Position numbers and translations under genes: made by a program. Below are positions 6,138 through 8,917 of a stretch of 8,917 bases of DNA, piece after piece. The notes beneath the pieces were generated by a model. The model did not search any database, was not told the origin of the DNA, and worked only from the letters and a program-made list of their open reading frames with translations. Position 1 is the first letter of the stretch. Each line of letters opens with the position of its first letter. This stretch comes from JBFJWU01 sp041623475 [NCBI: bacterium] (lineage in GTDB: Bacteria; J088): contig JBFJWU010000124.1 of NCBI GenBank assembly GCA_041623475.1, positions 1-8,917 of the forward strand. Direction: 5' to 3'.

Positions 6138-7075
6138 ATTCCAGGTCACTATCCCTCGTCGTCGGTGGACGACTGGATACGGCGCTCGCAGAAACTGATT
6201 CCGATATAAGTCGCAGCCAGTGGGGGCGGATCATTCGGTCTGGCTTCGTGACAATTGACGGCGGAATTGTGGTCCGTCCGTCATTCAAGGTTTCCGCCGG
6301 AACCGTTGTCACCATTCAATTTCCTGACAAAACCCGAACAATTGACCCCGAAGACATCGATTTTGACCTTGTTTACGAGGATCCGTCCATTGTTGTGGTC
6401 AATAAACCAGCCGGGTTGATCGTGCATCCTGGAGTCCGCGGCGAATCCGGCACATTGGTGCACGGTCTGCTGCACCGGTATCCCGAACTGGCCGACAACT
6501 TCGGAGTCCAGGCGGAGCAACGACCAGGCATCGTGCATCGACTGGACCGAGGCACATCCGGCGTATTGGTCGTTGCCCGTACTGACAGGGCCCGGCGAGA
6601 CCTGATGGAGCAATTCAAAAACCGTACTGTAGACAAACGCTATCTGGCGTGGGTATTCGGAATTACGCCGAAGCGCGGTGAATGGACTGGTGCAATCGCG
6701 CGCCATCAGCGTGACCGCAAGCGATTCGCGGTCGTCCAGTCAGGAGGGCGTTCGGCGCTTACGGAATGGCAGCGTGGTGGTCAATGGGGCAAGGTATCGT
6801 CGCGACTGGAGATTCGACTGCACACTGGACGAACCCACCAGATCCGTGTACACGCGCACCACGCCGGGTTTCCGTTGCTTGGCGACCAGACATATCGTCG
6901 CCGGGGAAAAATACCCTCGTCGCTGTCCGAATGGGGGCCCGAACGGATGCGCCCTGCATTGCACGCCCGTCGTATCGAGTTTGACCACCCGGACAGCGGT
7001 GAACGAGTTGAATTTGTCGCTGAAATCCCGGCGGACCTTGCAGGTTTGGACTCCAGCTATGATCCTGACCAGTAA
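6134..7075 (+). CDS. rluD: 23S rRNA pseudouridine synthase, RluD-like (RluA family)
   Basis: RluD-type enzymes isomerise specific uridines to pseudouridine in helix 69 of 23S rRNA (1911, 1915 and 1917 in E. coli). The 313-residue product has an N-terminal S4 RNA-binding domain (RLDTALAE at 13-20, to about 60). The catalytic domain follows with YEDPSIVVVNKPAGLIVHPG (81-100), the catalytic motif HRLDRGTSG at 135-143 (Asp138, matching D139 of E. coli) and LHTGRTHQIRVHAHHAGFPLLGD-type motif III near 230-255. The start is taken as TTG 6134, the only start codon between the upstream stop region and the S4 domain that makes sense; it overlaps the lipoprotein stop as TTGA. Its Shine-Dalgarno is weak, so coupled translation is likely. 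Position and neighbours (pgeF next) support RluD over RluC or RluA, though exact site specificity is not proven. Confidence 0.92.
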   Translation: MNSRSLSLVVGGRLDTALAETDSDISRSQWGRIIRSGFVTIDGGIVVRPSFKVSAGTVVTIQFPDKTRTIDPEDIDFDLVYEDPSIVVVNKPAGLIVHPGVRGESGTLVHGLLHRYPELADNFGVQAEQRPGIVHRLDRGTSGVLVVARTDRARRDLMEQFKNRTVDKRYLAWVFGITPKRGEWTGAIARHQRDRKRFAVVQSGGRSALTEWQRGGQWGKVSSRLEIRLHTGRTHQIRVHAHHAGFPLLGDQTYRRRGKIPSSLSEWGPERMRPALHARRIEFDHPDSGERVEFVAEIPADLAGLDSSYDPDQ

Positions 7076-7655
7076 AATCCTGGGACATCTCGACCACGGT
7101 TTCGCAGGCAGCGTCGAGCCGTTGCCGGTTGACGTCATCCTGCCGGACCAGGTTCACGGAACGCGGGTCGTCAAACCGGAAAACCTCGACGACCAGCCGG
7201 CCGATGGACTGTGGATTCGATCGGGCGATTCGCGGGCTATCGGCATTCGAACGGCCGACTGCGTGCCGGTTTTAATGGCCACAGCCGACGGAAGCATTGC
7301 AGCCGCGATCCACGCCGGTTGGCGCGGCGCTGCGGCGCGAATCGTCGAGAAATTTGTAATCCGGCGGCAGGGCGTCCCCCGCAACCACTGGCGGGTCGCG
7401 CTGGGGCCGGCAGCAGGCGGATGCTGTTACCAGGTCGGACCTGAGGTTGCCAGGCGGTTCGGATTGGGACCCATCCAGACAAACATTGACCTGCGACAGA
7501 TTCTGACTAAACGGCTCGCCGAAATGGGTATCCGCCACGTCGAGGCGGTTGGCGGTTGCACCATCTGCGCTGATCCGGGTTGGGCAAGTTATCGGCGGGA
7601 CGGGCGTGCAGCCGGACGCAACACAGCATGGTTGCGCCTGCGCGATGCAGGGTAA
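7059..7655 (+). CDS. pgeF: Peptidoglycan editing factor PgeF / YfiH (polyphenol oxidase family), short form
   Basis: The family member from E. coli removes misincorporated residues from peptidoglycan precursors; relatives act on purine nucleosides or were named laccases. The catalytic metal-site residues are present: His33 in DQVHG, Cys68 in RTADCVPV and His85 in HAGWRG. Their spacing (35 and 17) nearly equals that of E. coli YfiH (H71, C107, H124). The end, CTICADPGWASYRRDGRAAG, is the usual C-terminal signature. At 198 residues it is about 45 shorter than the E. coli protein. Almost all the loss lies before His33, where the usual SLNLG-to-NR block is missing. ATG 7059 overlaps rluD by 17 bases. 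Pairing with rluD is common in gammaproteobacteria, which supports the call. Confidence 0.92.
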   Translation: MILTSKILGHLDHGFAGSVEPLPVDVILPDQVHGTRVVKPENLDDQPADGLWIRSGDSRAIGIRTADCVPVLMATADGSIAAAIHAGWRGAAARIVEKFVIRRQGVPRNHWRVALGPAAGGCCYQVGPEVARRFGLGPIQTNIDLRQILTKRLAEMGIRHVEAVGGCTICADPGWASYRRDGRAAGRNTAWLRLRDAG

Positions 7656-8334
7656 ATTCATTCGCCGGTACAAACGGTTCCTGGTTGACATAGAGTTGGA
7701 TGACGGGACTGTTATTACGGCCCATTGTGCCAATACAGGACGGATGACCGGGTGCGCCGCACCAGGATGGCCAGTCCTGCTGACGCGTTCCGACAATGCC
7801 AAGCGAAGACTGGAATATTCACTGGAGATGACCTACAACGGGACGTGCTGGATCGGGGTCAATACGGGTACGGCCAATGCTATTGTCGCCAACGCGATCC
7901 AGCAGGGTGATATCCCCGAATTAGCGGGTTATGAATCCCTTAAGCGCGAAGTTACTGTTGGCAGCAGCCGAATCGACATTGTCCTGGAGGGCTGCCCGGG
8001 GGCAGCGAGGTGCCTGGTCGAGGTCAAGAGCGTGACAATGCTTGGGCAGGATGGATCGTACCAGTTTCCAGACGCGGTCACTGTGCGTGGTCAAAAACAC
8101 CTGGCAACCCTGGCAGCGGCGGCCAGTGCGGGCGAGCGGGCAGTGTTGTTTTACTTGATTCGACGTTCTGACGGCAGTTATTTCAAACCCGCAGCCGAAA
8201 TTGATGCCGACTACGCCAGGGCAGTGCTCGCTGCAAAACGGTCCGGCGTCGAGATTCTTGCCTGGCGCCTTGAATGCGGTCCCGACGAGCCGGTCGGGGA
8301 TCTGCCGCAGCGTATCGATTGCAGGCTTACTTGA
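7645..8334 (+). CDS. sfsA: SfsA family DNA-binding/nuclease-like protein
   Basis: SfsA (sugar fermentation stimulation protein) is a nucleic-acid-binding protein with an N-terminal OB-like part and a C-terminal PD-(D/E)XK nuclease-like fold; overexpression in E. coli affects maltose use, but its physiological role is unclear. The 229 residues match the family length (234 in E. coli). Landmarks are IRRYKRFLVDIEL (6-18), HCANTGRMTGCAAPG (27-41), TRSDNAKRRLEY (47-58), VNTGTAN (72-78), ELAGYESLKREV (92-103), the nuclease-like core SRIDIVL...CLVEVKSVT (108-131; Asp111, Glu126 and Lys128) and FPDAVTVRGQKHL (141-153). ATG 7645 overlaps pgeF by 11 bases and has no clear Shine-Dalgarno, so coupling is likely. 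It is the last gene of the run. Confidence 0.96.
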   Translation: MQGKFIRRYKRFLVDIELDDGTVITAHCANTGRMTGCAAPGWPVLLTRSDNAKRRLEYSLEMTYNGTCWIGVNTGTANAIVANAIQQGDIPELAGYESLKREVTVGSSRIDIVLEGCPGAARCLVEVKSVTMLGQDGSYQFPDAVTVRGQKHLATLAAAASAGERAVLFYLIRRSDGSYFKPAAEIDADYARAVLAAKRSGVEILAWRLECGPDEPVGDLPQRIDCRLT

Positions 8335-8370
8335 CCTGCTGTCAGGATTCCTGTTTACCCGGAAATGCGG

Positions 8371-8787
8371 CTACGGCTCACCGTGGTTGCCGGTTCGCTC
8401 GTGGACCGGTGCTTCGTGACTGTCGGATCTGCGAACGTTGCGACGCAGGCCCAGAATGTGGATGGAAAGCAGAATCGACAGGACGACGCCGTGGATCCCG
8501 CATCCAACAACTGGTGCCCACGCCGCGATATCACTGGTTGAAACATCGGAAACAACAACAAATACTGGAGCCCACGAACAGGCGACCAGCAAATGGCAGG
8601 CCCCTGATTTATTCCACCTGATCACCGCGTTGACCGCCGCCAGCGAGATCGTGACAATCGGGATCGACACCAGGACGAGGAAGATTGGCGGAATGCTCTG
8701 TGCGAGCGCCGTTTCGGGGAATACCAGAATGGACGTGGCTGCAATGGCCCCGGCGCGCAGGAACTGCCTGCCGGGGGATGAAGTCAA
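8371..8787 (-). CDS. Small membrane protein with signal peptide, unknown function
   Basis: I do not recognise this 138-residue protein. It has an N-terminal signal-like segment (about residues 9-29) ending in TALAQS, a good signal peptidase I site. Three hydrophobic stretches follow: about 32-56, 65-82 and 87-114. The tail (115-138) is polar and rich in Arg and His. Third codon positions are GC-rich, like the confirmed genes here, and the hydrophobic layout is coherent, which argues that this strand is the coding one rather than the antisense frame. The start is uncertain: TTG 8787 is the only ordinary candidate in frame and lacks a strong Shine-Dalgarno. It is convergent with sfsA, with 36 bases between stops and no convincing terminator. 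Alternatively the first segment is a true transmembrane helix, giving four. Confidence 0.62.
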   Translation of the reverse strand: MTSSPGRQFLRAGAIAATSILVFPETALAQSIPPIFLVLVSIPIVTISLAAVNAVIRWNKSGACHLLVACSWAPVFVVVSDVSTSDIAAWAPVVGCGIHGVVLSILLSIHILGLRRNVRRSDSHEAPVHERTGNHGEP

Positions 8788-8789
8788 AT

Positions 8790-8917
8790 TCAGGACAACG
8801 GCACGCCACCGGTTTCGATGGGAAGGCCGGCTTCAGACCAGCCGTCTACCGGTACGCCCGTCTCTGGATGACGACCGCCACCCCAGCCGCCACAGGCGTT
8901 GACAACTGAATTGTATC
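8790..8917 (-). CDS. Possible 3' end of a gene leaving the window
   Basis: On the minus strand a frame runs open from the window edge to TGA at 8790-8792, giving 42 residues ending ETGGVPLS. It is rich in Gly, Pro and Trp (GGWGGGRHPETGVPVDG). Its stop lies two bases before the TTG start of the membrane protein, as would suit an operon. Forty-two open codons are not significant in GC-rich DNA, and I recognise no family, so this is tentative. Confidence 0.3.
   Translation of the reverse strand, partial: YNSVVNACGGWGGGRHPETGVPVDGWSEAGLPIETGGVPLS

Noticed and set aside
6678-7058. Long N-terminal extension of PgeF within the rluD frame overlap
   Set aside because: The extra 127 codons lie wholly inside rluD and resemble no PgeF sequence; ATG 7059 gives a compact family-like start.
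8321-8360. Terminator after sfsA
   Set aside because: Short competing stems exist (GCAGG/CCTGC at 8321-8339 and a six-pair stem at 8330-8346), but no clear T-run follows.
8438-8902. A 154-codon plus-strand frame opposite the membrane protein
   Set aside because: The translation is Thr/Arg-rich and shows no domain, whereas the minus strand gives a signal peptide and coherent membrane segments with GC-rich third positions.

Overview
The window holds a dense, high-GC bacterial segment with almost no non-coding DNA. The genes look pseudomonadotal, most likely from a gammaproteobacterium: MetF opens with the FEYFPP motif, an rluD-pgeF pair is present, and SfsA resembles the enterobacterial protein closely. 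No single marker fixes the taxon, so this is inference. Non-ATG starts are common (GTG for metF, TTG for several others), and adjacent genes often overlap by four bases at an NTGA junction.

Region 1 (1-1905, + strand) carries the 3' part of an alkaline-phosphatase-superfamily phosphodiesterase followed directly by a PAPS-dependent sulfotransferase. The pair ends at a hairpin-plus-T-run terminator that lies inside the last codons of the convergent metF gene. The sulfotransferase probably starts upstream of its first ordinary start codon.

Region 2 (1890-2756, - strand) is metF, methylenetetrahydrofolate reductase, reading from a GTG start. A short AT-richer divergent spacer (2757-2912) separates it from the next operon and probably holds both promoters.

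Region 3 (2913-8334, + strand) is a run of seven genes with gaps between -17 and +8 bases, so probably one operon. In order: a MinD/ParA-type ATPase; a protein joining a degenerate J-like domain (no HPD) to a RodZ-type helix-turn-helix domain; a patatin-like phospholipase; an unrecognised lipoprotein; RluD (23S rRNA pseudouridine synthase); a shortened PgeF/YfiH; and SfsA. The last three are housekeeping genes. The first four look like a cell-envelope or cell-organisation module, and the MinD-like/J-HTH pair is the most interesting unit here.

Region 4 (8371-8917, - strand) is an unrecognised small membrane protein, possibly preceded by the 3' end of another gene that leaves the window. I see no RNA genes, mobile elements, CRISPR arrays or sizeable repeats.
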